Below, piece after piece: positions 10,045 to 18,821 of a stretch of 64,000 nucleotides of DNA. How positions within the stretch are numbered: position 1 is the first letter of the stretch; the number at the start of each line of letters is the position of its first letter. Origin of the DNA: Pseudomonadota bacterium (GTDB taxonomy: Bacteria; Pseudomonadota; Alphaproteobacteria; Sphingomonadales; Sphingomonadaceae); contig JAEWEY010000001.1 in NCBI GenBank assembly GCA_023389105.1, positions 124,001 through 188,000 on the forward strand, given 5' to 3'. The position numbers were made by a program, and so were the translations under genes. The notes under the pieces were generated by a model. That model saw only the letters and a list, made by a program, of their open reading frames with translations, did no database searches and was not told the DNA's origin.

Positions 10045-10216
10045 CGACGGGTCGGCAACGATCGAAGGCAGGATGCGCGTCGCTCCAGCTGTGACATGTT
10101 CGTTTCGCCCAACGCCGGTCCGTCAACAAGGCTCCGGCGCGCCGCTCGGCCCGCGCCCGCTGGTATTCGGCGCGTCGGCGACATAAATTAAGCTGGAAGT
10201 TGAAGGACGTTTAAGC

Positions 10217-10903
10217 TTGTCGTCGAGCCTGATCGCTTATCTGGACTCCGTAAAGTCACGCGACCCAGCTGCCCGTTCGCGCTGGGACGTGCTGTTCTAT
10301 CCTGGGGTCACAGCCCTTGGGCTGCACCGCGTCGCGCATTGGCTGTGGGAGGGGCGCCTGTTCTTCCTCGCCCGCCTGGTAAATCATTTGTCGCGCTTCC
10401 TGACCAGCATCGACATCCATCCAGGCGCGAAGATTGGCAAACGCTTCTTTCTCGATCATGGCTTCAGCGTGATCGGCGAGAGCGCGGAGATCGACGACGA
10501 CGTGACGATCTACCAGCACGTGACTTTAGGCGGGACCAATCCGACCACTGGGATCGGCGGGAAACGCCACCCGACCTTGCGCTCCGGCGTCGTGGTGGGA
10601 TCGGGCGCCCAGGTGCTCGGTCCGATTGAGGTCGGCGAAGGGGCCAAGATTGGCGCGAATTCCGTTGTGACGAAGAGCGTCGAGCCTGGCCAGACGGTCG
10701 TTGGCATTCCGGCGAAGCCGGTCCCGATCGACGTCGTTCACTACAGTCCCGGGTTCATGCCCTACGGTACGCCGTGCGGCGAAGACGTTGACCCCGTCCG
10801 CGCCAAGTTGTGCGAGATGGAGGAGGACATCGGCAAGCTTCGGGCAGAGTTGCAGGCCCTGCGCGCTACGTCTCAGCCCCAGCCGAAGGCGAAAAGCGCT
10901 TGA
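10217..10903 (+). CDS. cysE: Serine O-acetyltransferase (EpsC/CysE type)
   Basis: A 228-residue acyltransferase that makes O-acetylserine from serine and acetyl-CoA, the first committed step of cysteine synthesis. A short helical N-terminal region leads to hexapeptide repeats: DIHPGAKIGKRFFLDHG, VTIYQHVTLGG and VGEGAKIGANSVVTKSV. The catalytic His sits in FLDHGFSVIGE. The compact N terminus matches the EpsC subgroup. The start is TTG, with AAGGA 9 bases upstream. The stop overlaps the next gene by three bases, so the two are probably translated together. Confidence 0.93.
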   Translation: MSSSLIAYLDSVKSRDPAARSRWDVLFYPGVTALGLHRVAHWLWEGRLFFLARLVNHLSRFLTSIDIHPGAKIGKRFFLDHGFSVIGESAEIDDDVTIYQHVTLGGTNPTTGIGGKRHPTLRSGVVVGSGAQVLGPIEVGEGAKIGANSVVTKSVEPGQTVVGIPAKPVPIDVVHYSPGFMPYGTPCGEDVDPVRAKLCEMEEDIGKLRAELQALRATSQPQPKAKSA

Positions 10904-11241
10904 GCGTTATCGCGCCGTTCCCCCCGGCCTGGGACCGGCGCCCCGTTGCCACTTTCGATCGCAAGGAGCTGATGCGGATCCTCGATCTGTACGGCCGGAT
11001 GGTCGCGGCCGGGCACTGGCGGGATTACGCGCTGCGGATCGACCCTGACGTGGCCGTCTTTGCGGCCTTCCGCCGCCATTCGGAACGTCCCGAGGTGCGC
11101 ATAGAAAAACGCCCCGCGCTTCGGCTGAAGCAGGGAGCGTTCGCGTTGATCGGTGAACATGGTGCCGTGCTCAAGCGGGGCCAGGAACTGAACAACATCC
11201 TGGCTCCGCTCGAGCGGCGGCTCATGCGGCTGATTGACTGA
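10900..11241 (+). CDS. DUF2794 family protein
   Basis: A 113-residue cytoplasmic protein of the alphaproteobacterial DUF2794 family. Recognisable parts are FDRKELMRILDLYGRMVAAG, the RDYAL and VFAAFRR segments, RIEKRPALRLKQG and LKRGQELNNIL. The function is unknown. The chosen start is a TTG whose last two bases lie in the cysE stop codon (TTGA overlap), because the family needs residues before the internal ATG at 10971. Its 3' end overlaps the convergent membrane-protein gene by 20 bases. Confidence 0.82.
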   Translation: MSVIAPFPPAWDRRPVATFDRKELMRILDLYGRMVAAGHWRDYALRIDPDVAVFAAFRRHSERPEVRIEKRPALRLKQGAFALIGEHGAVLKRGQELNNILAPLERRLMRLID

Positions 11242-12343
11242 TCGCCGGACGATCCAGGTTCGGCAACCGCTCTTGCAGCGTCGCCGGCAGCCGGGTGACG
11301 ATCAGGCGGCGGGCCTGATGCCAGAAGGCCGATAGCAGCAGTAGCGCAGAACCAATGACGAGGAACGTCAGCGCGACGTTGAGCTCCACGGCGCCCACGC
11401 TCTTGAACAGCTCGATCAGCGCATAGAGCACATAAGCAAGCGCCGAGACCAGCAGCGCCCGGCGATCCACCGCCAGCGCCGTAAGGCCGAACAGCACGTA
11501 CAGCGCAACGACGCCCAGTGCCTCGCCCGGACCGACGACGCCGTCGTTCAGGCCCATCAGCGTGAAGATCGGGTGCGCGATCATGGGGGCGGCCAGCAGG
11601 TGCAGCCAGAAGGCGACGTCAGAACGACGGGTCAGCCGCGCGCGGTCCGACGCATCCCACCACATGGCGAACAGGAACACGCCGATGCCGAGCAGCAGGA
11701 TGAAACCAAGGATCAGGTTCTTGGCGCTCTCGCTGTCGCCGGGCTGAACCACCGCGACCACAATCGCGAGGAAAATGCCAGCGACGGCAGCGGCACCCGC
11801 CGCGACGGTGATCGGCACGTGGAACCGGCGCCAATGAACGTAAGCGCCGCCAGCCGCGACGAGCGCGCTTACGCCACCAACCATCGCTGCCAGTGCCTCA
11901 TTGTCGTTGTTGAACGAGGCGGGACCGATCAGCTGGATCAGCAGGAATGCAGTCGTGGCAAGTACGGACCCGACGAAGGCCAGCAGCAGCAGGATCGACG
12001 GCAGCGCCATCCGACGCTTGGCCGTGAAGTAGGTGGCCAATCCCCAAGCGGTGGCGGCGATGAACAGCGGCGCGAGGAAGCTCGGTCCACTCTCGCCATG
12101 TTCGGAGACGATCATGTGGGTCGCTTGACCGATGCTCTGACCGATCCAGCCAACTGCGATCAGCAGGATCGCCGCTGCGATCGAAACGAAGATATCGTTG
12201 AAGCCGGTGATGAGCCTGAACTGCTCCTCGTCCGGAATTGCGGTTGAGCGTTGCGCTTCGACGTGCGCGCGCAGGGCGTCGGCGGCGCTCGCCGTAATCG
12301 CGCCGGATGCCACCGCATCGTCCAATTCCTGTTGTGAATACAT
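11222..12343 (-). CDS. Polytopic membrane protein of unknown function
   Basis: A 373-residue protein with a short helical cytoplasmic N terminus (YSQQELDDAVASGAITASAADALRAH, about 1-30) reminiscent of DUF2157/DUF4401 membrane proteins, followed by about ten hydrophobic helices. No catalytic motif is seen. ATG at 12343 has a strong AGGAGGG 5 bases upstream. A perfect 7-bp palindromic operator overlaps a TTGACA -35 box in its promoter (12366-12399), so it is probably repressed by a ligand-sensing regulator encoded elsewhere. The family assignment is tentative. Confidence 0.75.
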   Translation of the reverse strand: MYSQQELDDAVASGAITASAADALRAHVEAQRSTAIPDEEQFRLITGFNDIFVSIAAAILLIAVGWIGQSIGQATHMIVSEHGESGPSFLAPLFIAATAWGLATYFTAKRRMALPSILLLLAFVGSVLATTAFLLIQLIGPASFNNDNEALAAMVGGVSALVAAGGAYVHWRRFHVPITVAAGAAAVAGIFLAIVVAVVQPGDSESAKNLILGFILLLGIGVFLFAMWWDASDRARLTRRSDVAFWLHLLAAPMIAHPIFTLMGLNDGVVGPGEALGVVALYVLFGLTALAVDRRALLVSALAYVLYALIELFKSVGAVELNVALTFLVIGSALLLLSAFWHQARRLIVTRLPATLQERLPNLDRPAISQSAA

Positions 12344-12365
12344 AGGGCCCTCCTGTTAGACGCAA

Positions 12366-12399
12366 CTCTAGCGCTCGGTGTATTATCGTGTCAATACAC
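12366..12399 (-). promoter_or_regulatory. Promoter with overlapping palindromic operator
   Basis: On the minus strand TTGACA (12394-12389), a 17-base spacer and CTAGAG (12371-12366) form a plausible promoter 22 bases before the membrane-protein start at 12343. GTGTATT (12378-12384) and AATACAC (12393-12399), separated by eight bases, make a perfect inverted repeat that overlaps the -35 box and spacer. This is the arrangement of a repressor operator. The sequence resembles GntR/YtrA-type operators. The regulator itself is not in the window. Confidence 0.6.
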
Positions 12400-12483
12400 C
12401 ATGGCGGACACGAATTGCGGGCGGCGGGATACGGCCTCGCTCGCATGAGTTAAGGTCCGCAGACAGTTTTCAGGAGCAAATTC

Positions 12484-12867
12484 ATGGCTAAGGCATCGAC
12501 CGCAAAAAAGGACAGCAGACGAACCGAGAAAGAGTCGCGGAAGACGGGCACGTCTGTCGTTCGGGCGCGCGCAGCATCTGACGATCGCCGCGAGAAGTCT
12601 TCGGAAGGTTTCGACGCAAGCGACGCCTTCATCAAATTGCTGCAAAGTCCGCTTGTGGCTGAACTTGTCGCCGTGGCGGCAACTGCTGCGCTGGCTGCGC
12701 TGGCGGAGAAGGGGTACTCAACCAACGGCAGCCGCCGTGGCCGTGCAGGCAATGCCGTCAAGGCGGCGGGCAAAGCGGCCGTCGCAGCAGTCGGGCGGCG
12801 GCTCAGCACTGAAATCGACGAGATTCGCGCTGCGGCGACGGCGTCTAGGAACGGCGCAGCAGCGTAA
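12484..12867 (+). CDS. Basic alanine-rich hypothetical protein
   Basis: A 127-residue protein with a highly charged, lysine- and arginine-rich N-terminal 45 residues, an alanine-rich hydrophobic stretch (about 55-77) and a basic C-terminal half. No known domain is recognised. A low-complexity, DNA-associated or membrane-peripheral role is possible, but no motif supports either. CAGGAG lies about 6 bases before the ATG. Its 3' end overlaps the convergent rsmD gene by 23 bases. Confidence 0.6.
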   Translation: MAKASTAKKDSRRTEKESRKTGTSVVRARAASDDRREKSSEGFDASDAFIKLLQSPLVAELVAVAATAALAALAEKGYSTNGSRRGRAGNAVKAAGKAAVAAVGRRLSTEIDEIRAAATASRNGAAA

Positions 12868-13378
12868 GTCGGGCGCGACCAACGTCACGGACGGTATTGA
12901 TGACCAGCGCGCCAGGGTCGACCTGATCGGCGCGGCTGGTCTCGATGCTCATCCAGCCGCCGGGTTTCAGCCAGTCTGCGGCAAGCACGGATCTTACGAG
13001 CGTGTCCGCGTGGCCCTGGTCGTAAGGGGGGTCGGCAAGGATTAAGTCGAAGCTCTTGCCCCTCGGCAGGGACAAAGCGGAGCCAGGCAGTATCTCGACG
13101 TCCGCTTCGAACTTGGCGGCGTTCCGGCGGATGATAGCGATCGCGGCGGCATCCTTTTCCACAAAGGTCGTGGCCGTCGCCCCGCGGGACATCGCCTCAA
13201 ATCCCAACGCGCCACTGCCGGCGAACAAATCCGCCACCCGCAATTCGTCGAATCCGCCGAGGCGGCTGGCCAGCATCGAAAATAGAGTCTCGCGTACGCG
13301 GTCGGCGGTCGGTCGTGTCGCTGGGCCTTGGGGCGCTTCGAGCGGACGACCGCGCCAGCGCCCGGCGATGATCCTCAT
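12845..13378 (-). CDS. rsmD: 16S rRNA (guanine(966)-N(2))-methyltransferase
   Basis: A 177-residue class I SAM-dependent methyltransferase that modifies G966 of 16S rRNA in the assembled small subunit. It shows MRIIAGRWRGRPL, the RPTADRVRETLF segment, the SAM-binding DLFAGSGALGFEAMSRGA and the catalytic DPPY at 116-119. The length is normal for the family. The gene start overlaps the stop of the pseudouridine synthase upstream (ATGA), forming a two-gene rRNA/tRNA-type modification operon. Confidence 0.94.
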   Translation of the reverse strand: MRIIAGRWRGRPLEAPQGPATRPTADRVRETLFSMLASRLGGFDELRVADLFAGSGALGFEAMSRGATATTFVEKDAAAIAIIRRNAAKFEADVEILPGSALSLPRGKSFDLILADPPYDQGHADTLVRSVLAADWLKPGGWMSIETSRADQVDPGALVINTVRDVGRARLTLLRRS

Positions 13379-14190
13379 TTCAGCGTCTTGCGGAATGCCT
13401 CGAGCGCGCCTTCGGGCACTTCGTCGATGTCGCCCGGCTGCAAATCGTCGACGGTTAGCGGGCCGTAGGCGGTCCGGATCAAACGGGACACACGCAAGCC
13501 GAGGTGGGCGAGGACGTTGCGAACTTCACGGTTTTTGCCTTCGGTGAGACTCATCTCGACCCAGCAATTGCTGCCGGTTCGCCGCTCGAGATTGGCGTTG
13601 ATCGAGCCGTAGTGGATACCGTCCACCGTCACACCATCCGCCAGGTCTTCGAGTTGCGCCTGGGTCACCTGGCCATAGGCGCGAGCGCGATAGGTCCGCA
13701 CCACGCCTGTTCGCGGCAACTCCAGCTGGCGCTTCAGCTCGCCGTCATTGGTCAGCAGCAGCAGCCCTTCTGTAAGGAAATCGAGGCGTCCTACCGGCAT
13801 CACCCGAGACATTCCGGGCGGCAGGCGATCATAGATCGTCGGACGGCCCTTGGGATCATGCGCGGCCGTGATCGTGCCCTGCGGCTTGTAAAAGCGAAAC
13901 AGGCGCGTGGCCTTGGCCGGACGCACCGGACGGCCATCGACAGTAATCCCGCTAACGTCGTCGACTAGGGTCGCCGGCGTCGTCAGCTTCTCACCGTTCA
14001 GCGCAATGCGGCCCTCGGCAATCATCCGCTCGATCTCGCGCCGCGATGCAACGCCCGCGCGCGCAAGCAATTTCGCGATGCGCTGCGGCCCGCCTTCGCC
14101 CTTCTGTGGCGCAGCGGGCACAGCCGGGCGGTTGTTGTTTCTGCGCGTGGGCACTGCTTTGCGCTTCGTTCGTTGCGGTGGCGTAGTCAT
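13375..14190 (-). CDS. RluB/RsuA-family pseudouridine synthase
   Basis: A 271-residue protein with a basic tail (about 1-35), an S4 RNA-binding domain (RIAKLLARAGVASRREIERM, about 37-85) and a pseudouridine synthase domain (about 98-260). The catalytic Asp is in GRLDFLTEGLLLLTNDG. It probably makes pseudouridine 2605 of 23S rRNA (RluB). RsuA or RluE specificity cannot be excluded from sequence alone. It overlaps rsmD by four bases. Its start codon is only 11 bases from the start of the divergent receiver-domain gene. Confidence 0.88.
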   Translation of the reverse strand: MTTPPQRTKRKAVPTRRNNNRPAVPAAPQKGEGGPQRIAKLLARAGVASRREIERMIAEGRIALNGEKLTTPATLVDDVSGITVDGRPVRPAKATRLFRFYKPQGTITAAHDPKGRPTIYDRLPPGMSRVMPVGRLDFLTEGLLLLTNDGELKRQLELPRTGVVRTYRARAYGQVTQAQLEDLADGVTVDGIHYGSINANLERRTGSNCWVEMSLTEGKNREVRNVLAHLGLRVSRLIRTAYGPLTVDDLQPGDIDEVPEGALEAFRKTLK

Positions 14191-14201
14191 GTGGGGTTCG
14201 G

Positions 14202-14639
14202 ATGCTGTTCGGGAAGCGTAAGCAGGTCGTCAAGCGGATCCTCATCGTCGAGGATGAGCCGCTGACGGCGTTCGACAACGAAAATACCCTTGCGGCCGAG
14301 GGTTATGAGATCGTCGCGACGGTCGATGACCTCGACGAAGCGCTCGACGTGCTGGAGCGCGAACAGGTTGATCTCATCGTCAGCGACGTACGTCTACGTA
14401 CGCAGAAATCCGGCATTGAGCTTGCCAAGACGGCGAAAGGAATGGGCGTTCCGACTCTTTTTGCTACCGGCCACGCCTATCCAGGAGCGGCGGAAATCGC
14501 GGTCGGATGTTTGCTCAAACCCTATACAGAGCGGCAACTGTGCAAGGCGATTGCCTCCGTCGACCGGCATCTTCAGGGTGAGAAGGTCAAAAAGACTAAA
14601 GGCCTCGAGCTGTTCGGTCTTGTCGACGAAGCGGAATAG
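14202..14639 (+). CDS. Single-domain response regulator
   Basis: A 145-residue receiver domain with no output domain. Acidic pocket residues are in ILIVEDEP, the phospho-accepting Asp is D62 in LIVSDVRL, the switch Thr is in LFATGHA and the conserved Lys is in LLKPYT. Such proteins relay phosphate between kinases and phosphotransferases or act by protein contact. No kinase is encoded nearby, so the partner is unknown. A basic FGKRKQVVKR start precedes the domain. Confidence 0.88.
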   Translation: MLFGKRKQVVKRILIVEDEPLTAFDNENTLAAEGYEIVATVDDLDEALDVLEREQVDLIVSDVRLRTQKSGIELAKTAKGMGVPTLFATGHAYPGAAEIAVGCLLKPYTERQLCKAIASVDRHLQGEKVKKTKGLELFGLVDEAE

Positions 14640-14703
14640 TCACCTCTAGCCAGCGCTCCCCCGGCTGCTAACATCGCCTTATTAGCGCCGAGGGGAGGAA
14701 ATA

Positions 14704-16044
14704 TTGGCCACTGCATCTCAGGAAGCCGGCGGCGGCTTCGTCGCGGGCATTCGGCCATATCTTGAGCCGGCACCTTTGACGGCGCTGTTTCTCGGCATCT
14801 CGTCAGGTTTTCCGTTCACGCTGCTGGCTGCGACACTTACGCAGCGGCTTTCGGAAGCGGGCATCGAAAAGAAATCGATCTCCGCGTTCGCGCTCGCCCT
14901 GCTGGTGTACAGCTTCAAATGGGCCTGGGCACCGCTGATCGACCGCATCAAACTGCCTGGTTCCAAGACCTTTGGACAGCGCCGGACCTGGCTGTGGCTT
15001 GCTGCGATATTGGTCGCGGGCGCGGTTGTTGTTCTCGGATCCGCCGACCCGACGAAGGACATTCAATCCGTGGTCGTCGGTGCCTTGCTTCTCGGCTTTG
15101 CGGGCGCGACCTTCGACATTGTCATCGACGCCTATCGAATTGAGGTCCTCGAACCCCGGCAGCTCGGCGTTGGCTCGGGCATGTCGCAATATGGGTGGCG
15201 GCTGGGAGCTTTCTTCGCGGCTTCGATTGCCTTGTTCGTTGCGGCGCGTAGCAACTGGACCATCGGCTATCTCGCCTGCATCCCGCTCGCGTTCAGCGGG
15301 CCCATCGCGTCGCTGTTCATGGGTGAGCCGGACAGGCACCATGAGCCAAAGCCGGTGAAGGGCGCCCGGGCGTTGCTCGACGCATTCTGGGGCCCGCTCG
15401 GCGACTTCCTCAAGCGCGAAGGCGCGCTGCTCGTCCTGCTATTCGTGCTGATTCACAAGATCGGCGACACCATGGCCAATTTGATGATCCGCGATCTGCT
15501 CGTCGGGCTCGGCTTCACCAAGGACGAAATCCTATACGGCGATGTGTGGGTCGGTTTCTTCGCGCTTCTGGCGGGCATTTTCGTTGGCGGCGTGCTCTAC
15601 GCGAAGATGGGGATGAAGCGTTCGGTTCTGGTCAGCCTCGTGCTGATGGCCATCTCCAACCTGAGCTTCGCCGGTCTTGCCGCGATGGGCCACTCGATGC
15701 CGATGCTCGCCTGGGCGGTTGGGTTCGAGAATTTCGCAAGCGGCATCGGCGGCGTCGTCGTGGTCGCCTACCTCTCCGCCCTCTGCAACCTTCGCTATAC
15801 CGCGACGCAGTTCGCGCTGCTTTCGGCAGCGGCTGCAATCGTCGGCCGCTTCCTCACTGGCACCACCGCTGGATCGCTCATCGAGAGCATGGGCTACGTC
15901 AAGTTCTACCTGCTGACGACGGTGATCGCGCTGCCTGGCGTGTTTCTTTACGCGTACATGTTGAAGGCGGGCCTGATCGATGAATCGATCGGCGATGCCG
16001 GCACCGAAGGTGAGGGCGACGCCCGCGCGGAAGCCAAAGCCTAG
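14704..16044 (+). CDS. AmpG-like muropeptide MFS transporter
   Basis: A 446-residue major-facilitator protein with about 12 membrane helices. LFLGISSGFPFTLLAATLTQRLSEAGI, then FKWAWAPLIDRI and GQRRTWLW follow the AmpG pattern. AmpG imports anhydro-muropeptides from the periplasm for cell-wall recycling. Peptidoglycan-recycling genes elsewhere in the window (mpl, LD-carboxypeptidase) fit this role. The start is TTG, with GGGGAGGA a few bases upstream. The stop overlaps the end of folC by four bases, convergent. Confidence 0.85.
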   Translation: MATASQEAGGGFVAGIRPYLEPAPLTALFLGISSGFPFTLLAATLTQRLSEAGIEKKSISAFALALLVYSFKWAWAPLIDRIKLPGSKTFGQRRTWLWLAAILVAGAVVVLGSADPTKDIQSVVVGALLLGFAGATFDIVIDAYRIEVLEPRQLGVGSGMSQYGWRLGAFFAASIALFVAARSNWTIGYLACIPLAFSGPIASLFMGEPDRHHEPKPVKGARALLDAFWGPLGDFLKREGALLVLLFVLIHKIGDTMANLMIRDLLVGLGFTKDEILYGDVWVGFFALLAGIFVGGVLYAKMGMKRSVLVSLVLMAISNLSFAGLAAMGHSMPMLAWAVGFENFASGIGGVVVVAYLSALCNLRYTATQFALLSAAAAIVGRFLTGTTAGSLIESMGYVKFYLLTTVIALPGVFLYAYMLKAGLIDESIGDAGTEGEGDARAEAKA

Positions 16045-17261
16045 TCGGGCAGCTCGTCGTTCGCGGCGAGCACCTGACCCGCGAGGTAGAGAGAGCCTGC
16101 GACCAGCCTCGGGCCGGGGATCTGCCCCAGCGCGGTTTCGACCGAGGGTGACGCTTGCCCACCGAACTGTCTTGCCAGCGCGATTGGATCGTGGTGCGCG
16201 TGTTCGATCACCGGAACGAACGTCAGAGACAGCGCATGAGGCTTCAGCGCGTCGATGATGCTGGCCGCGTCCTTATTGGCCAAAATCCCAAGAACAAGAT
16301 GCATTGAGCCGCGTTCGGCCAGCACGGCCGCAAGGGCTTCCGCGGCGTGCGGGTTGTGCGCGCCGTCGATCCAGGTCGCGCCCAATTTAGTAAGCGGGCC
16401 GTCCTTTAAGCGCTGAAAGCGTGCCGGCCATTTTGCGTGAGTGATCGCCTCTCGAAAGGTGGCGTCGGACACGGACACGGCATTTTGCGCGCTAAGCATC
16501 TGCCACGCGAGACTTGCGTTTTGCCGCTGATGCGGGCCTTCCAAATTGGGCCGGAGTTCGGGATCGGAAGCCCAGTCGCGTCCTTCAAGGAGAAGCGTTG
16601 CGCCGCGATCTCCAGCGACGCGGATGATTGCGGCTTCGGCTTCAGGTGCTTGCGATAGGCTGACCAACGGCACGCCGCGCTTAGCGATCGCGGCTTTCTC
16701 GGCAGCGATCTCCGCCACGGTCTCGCCGAGCAGCTGCTGATGATCGAGGCCGATGCTAGCGATGCCGGTCGCCACGGGCGTTTCGATGACATTGGTCGCG
16801 TCGAGACGTCCGCCCAACCCCACTTCGAGGACACAAGCATCAGCCGTCGTGCGAGTGAAGGCGAGAAAGGCTGCGATAGTCGCGACTTCGAAGAAGCTCG
16901 GCTGAATATCGATGCCCGCGTCGATGACCTCGGTCAGCAGCTCGGCTAGCCAGTCGTCATCGATCAGCCGACCAGCCACCCGGATCCGCTCGTTGAAGCG
17001 AACTAGATGCGGACTGGTGAAGACGTGGACTGACTGTCCCGAGGCTTCGATCGCGGCGCGCAGGAAGGCGACGGTCGAGCCTTTGCCGTTGGTCCCGGCG
17101 ACGTGGAACGTCGGCGGCAGTCGATCTTGTGGTCGGCCCAAGCCGTCCAGCAGCACGGCGACCCGCTCGAGCCCGAGCCGATCGCCGGCAGGCGATGTCA
17201 TCGAAAGCCGGTCTAACTGCGCCTGGACGCCCGGGTGCACCGAGCGCGCGAAGTCGGCCAT
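16041..17261 (-). CDS. folC: Folylpolyglutamate / dihydrofolate synthase
   Basis: A 406-residue Mur-ligase-like enzyme that adds glutamate to dihydropteroate and to folates using ATP. The P-loop is VAGTNGKGSTVAFLRA (about 53-68), the first metal-binding segment is VLEVGLGGRLDATN, and IASIGLDHQQLLGETVAEIAAEKAAI and DGAHNPHAAEAL complete the signature. The length is normal. The accD stop and folC start share a TGATG, so translation is probably coupled, in the lapA-pyrF-accD-folC operon. Confidence 0.95.
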   Translation of the reverse strand: MADFARSVHPGVQAQLDRLSMTSPAGDRLGLERVAVLLDGLGRPQDRLPPTFHVAGTNGKGSTVAFLRAAIEASGQSVHVFTSPHLVRFNERIRVAGRLIDDDWLAELLTEVIDAGIDIQPSFFEVATIAAFLAFTRTTADACVLEVGLGGRLDATNVIETPVATGIASIGLDHQQLLGETVAEIAAEKAAIAKRGVPLVSLSQAPEAEAAIIRVAGDRGATLLLEGRDWASDPELRPNLEGPHQRQNASLAWQMLSAQNAVSVSDATFREAITHAKWPARFQRLKDGPLTKLGATWIDGAHNPHAAEALAAVLAERGSMHLVLGILANKDAASIIDALKPHALSLTFVPVIEHAHHDPIALARQFGGQASPSVETALGQIPGPRLVAGSLYLAGQVLAANDELPD

Positions 17262-18118
17262 CAGGCGGCCTTCCTATCCTCCGGCGAGAGGTAAGAGACG
17301 AGCAGCGCGAGCTTTTCCTTCAGATCGCCGCGCCACACGACCATGTCGATCATGCCATGCTCCAACAGATATTCGGCGCGCTGGAAGCCCTCGGGCAACT
17401 TTTCGCGAATGGTCTGCTCGATGACGCGTTGTCCAGCAAAGCCGATGAGCGCACCCGGCTCGGCGATCTGAACGTCGCCCAGCATGGCGTACGACGCTGT
17501 GACGCCGCCGGTGGTCGGGTCGGTCAGCACGACGATGTATGGCAGGCCGGCCTCGCGCAATTCCGCCAGCGCGACGGTCGTCCGCGGCATCTGCATCAGG
17601 CTGAGGATGCCCTCCTGCATCCGCGCGCCGCCCGCGGCCGTGAACAGGATATACGGCGCCTTGTCGGCAATAGCTGCGCGCACGCCCGCGACAAACGCGG
17701 CACCCACGGCAATACCCATCGACCCGCCCATGAAGCCGAAGTCCTGGACGCCGATGACCACCTTTTGCCCGTCGAGCTTGCCGCGCGCATTCACCAGCGC
17801 ATCGCGCTCGCCATTGGCAGCGCGGGCCGCCTTCAGGCGGTCGGTATAGCGCTTCGTGTCGCGAAAACGCAGTGGATCCTCGCGGACTTCCGGTGCGGGC
17901 AACAACTCATATTGTGCAGCATCGAACAATTGCTCGAACCGCGTCGTCGGGCCGATCCGGTCGTGGAAATTGCAGCGCGGGCAGACGCTGTAATTCTCTT
18001 CCCATTCCTTGACGAAAACCATGGTCCCGCAGCGCTTGCACTTGTGCCACAGGTTTTCGGCGGTCTGCCGCTTAGGTAAAAATGGAATGCCGTTGCGAAC
18101 CCGGCTCAGCCAACTCAT
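17261..18118 (-). CDS. accD: Acetyl-CoA carboxylase carboxyltransferase beta subunit
   Basis: A 285-residue subunit that, with AccA, moves the carboxyl group from biotin to acetyl-CoA to give malonyl-CoA for fatty-acid synthesis. The N-terminal zinc ribbon has C27, C30, C46 and C49. The oxyanion-forming glycine pairs are in the GGARMQEG and DPTTGGVTASYAMLGD segments. Its partner accA is in the same window (36457-37398). In many relatives trpFBA precede accD; here pyrF does. Confidence 0.97.
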   Translation of the reverse strand: MSWLSRVRNGIPFLPKRQTAENLWHKCKRCGTMVFVKEWEENYSVCPRCNFHDRIGPTTRFEQLFDAAQYELLPAPEVREDPLRFRDTKRYTDRLKAARAANGERDALVNARGKLDGQKVVIGVQDFGFMGGSMGIAVGAAFVAGVRAAIADKAPYILFTAAGGARMQEGILSLMQMPRTTVALAELREAGLPYIVVLTDPTTGGVTASYAMLGDVQIAEPGALIGFAGQRVIEQTIREKLPEGFQRAEYLLEHGMIDMVVWRGDLKEKLALLVSYLSPEDRKAA

Positions 18119-18134
18119 GCGATAATCCTCTGAT

Positions 18135-18821
18135 TCAGGCGGGCATCTGCGACAGGCCCGCCGCGATGTCCATGATCGCCTGCGCGGGGTCGGCCGCTTC
18201 CGTGATCGGGCGGCCGATCACCAGCACCGATGCGCCATCGTCGAGCGCTTGTTCCGGCATGACAACGCGCTTCTGATCGCCAACCGGTCCTCCGCTTGGC
18301 CGAATTCCCGGCACGACAAAAAAGCCTGACGGCCACTCAGCGCGCGCAGCGCCAACCTCAGCGCCGGAGCAGACGATGCCGTCGACACCCGCGTCGCGGG
18401 CGATCCATGCCAGCCGCGCCACCTGGTCGGCGGGCGACCGCTCGATGCCGAGATCGTTCAAGTCGCCGGCGTCGAGGCTGGTCAGCAGCGTCACCGCAAC
18501 GACTTTCGTTTCCGCGGGCGCAGCCCGCTTCGCTGCACTCAGCATTTCGCGCCCACCTGCCGCATGCACAGTCAGGATCGCCGGCCGGAGTGGCGCCAGT
18601 GCCGCGACGGCTTTCGCGACGGTGTTCGGGATATCGTGCAACTTCAGATCGAGGAAGATGGGTAGTCCAAGCTCTCCGATGCGCGCGACGCCCTCCGGCC
18701 CGTTGGCCGAGAAGAATTCCAGGCCGAGCTTCAGCCCGCCCGCGTGACTTTTGACCGCCTCGGAGATCTCCTGCGCACGCGTAAGGTCCGGCGTATCGAT
18801 GGCGACATAGATCGGATTCAT
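18135..18821 (-). CDS. pyrF: Orotidine 5'-phosphate decarboxylase
   Basis: A 228-residue TIM-barrel enzyme that decarboxylates OMP to UMP, the last step of pyrimidine synthesis. The active-site array DLKLHDIPNT (D58, K60, D63) is intact, with substrate-binding Lys in KLGLEFF and the phosphate-binding VIGRPITEA near the end. The start overlaps the lapA stop by four bases. accD follows after 16 bases, so the four genes lapA, pyrF, accD and folC read as one operon. Confidence 0.95.
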   Translation of the reverse strand: MNPIYVAIDTPDLTRAQEISEAVKSHAGGLKLGLEFFSANGPEGVARIGELGLPIFLDLKLHDIPNTVAKAVAALAPLRPAILTVHAAGGREMLSAAKRAAPAETKVVAVTLLTSLDAGDLNDLGIERSPADQVARLAWIARDAGVDGIVCSGAEVGAARAEWPSGFFVVPGIRPSGGPVGDQKRVVMPEQALDDGASVLVIGRPITEAADPAQAIMDIAAGLSQMPA

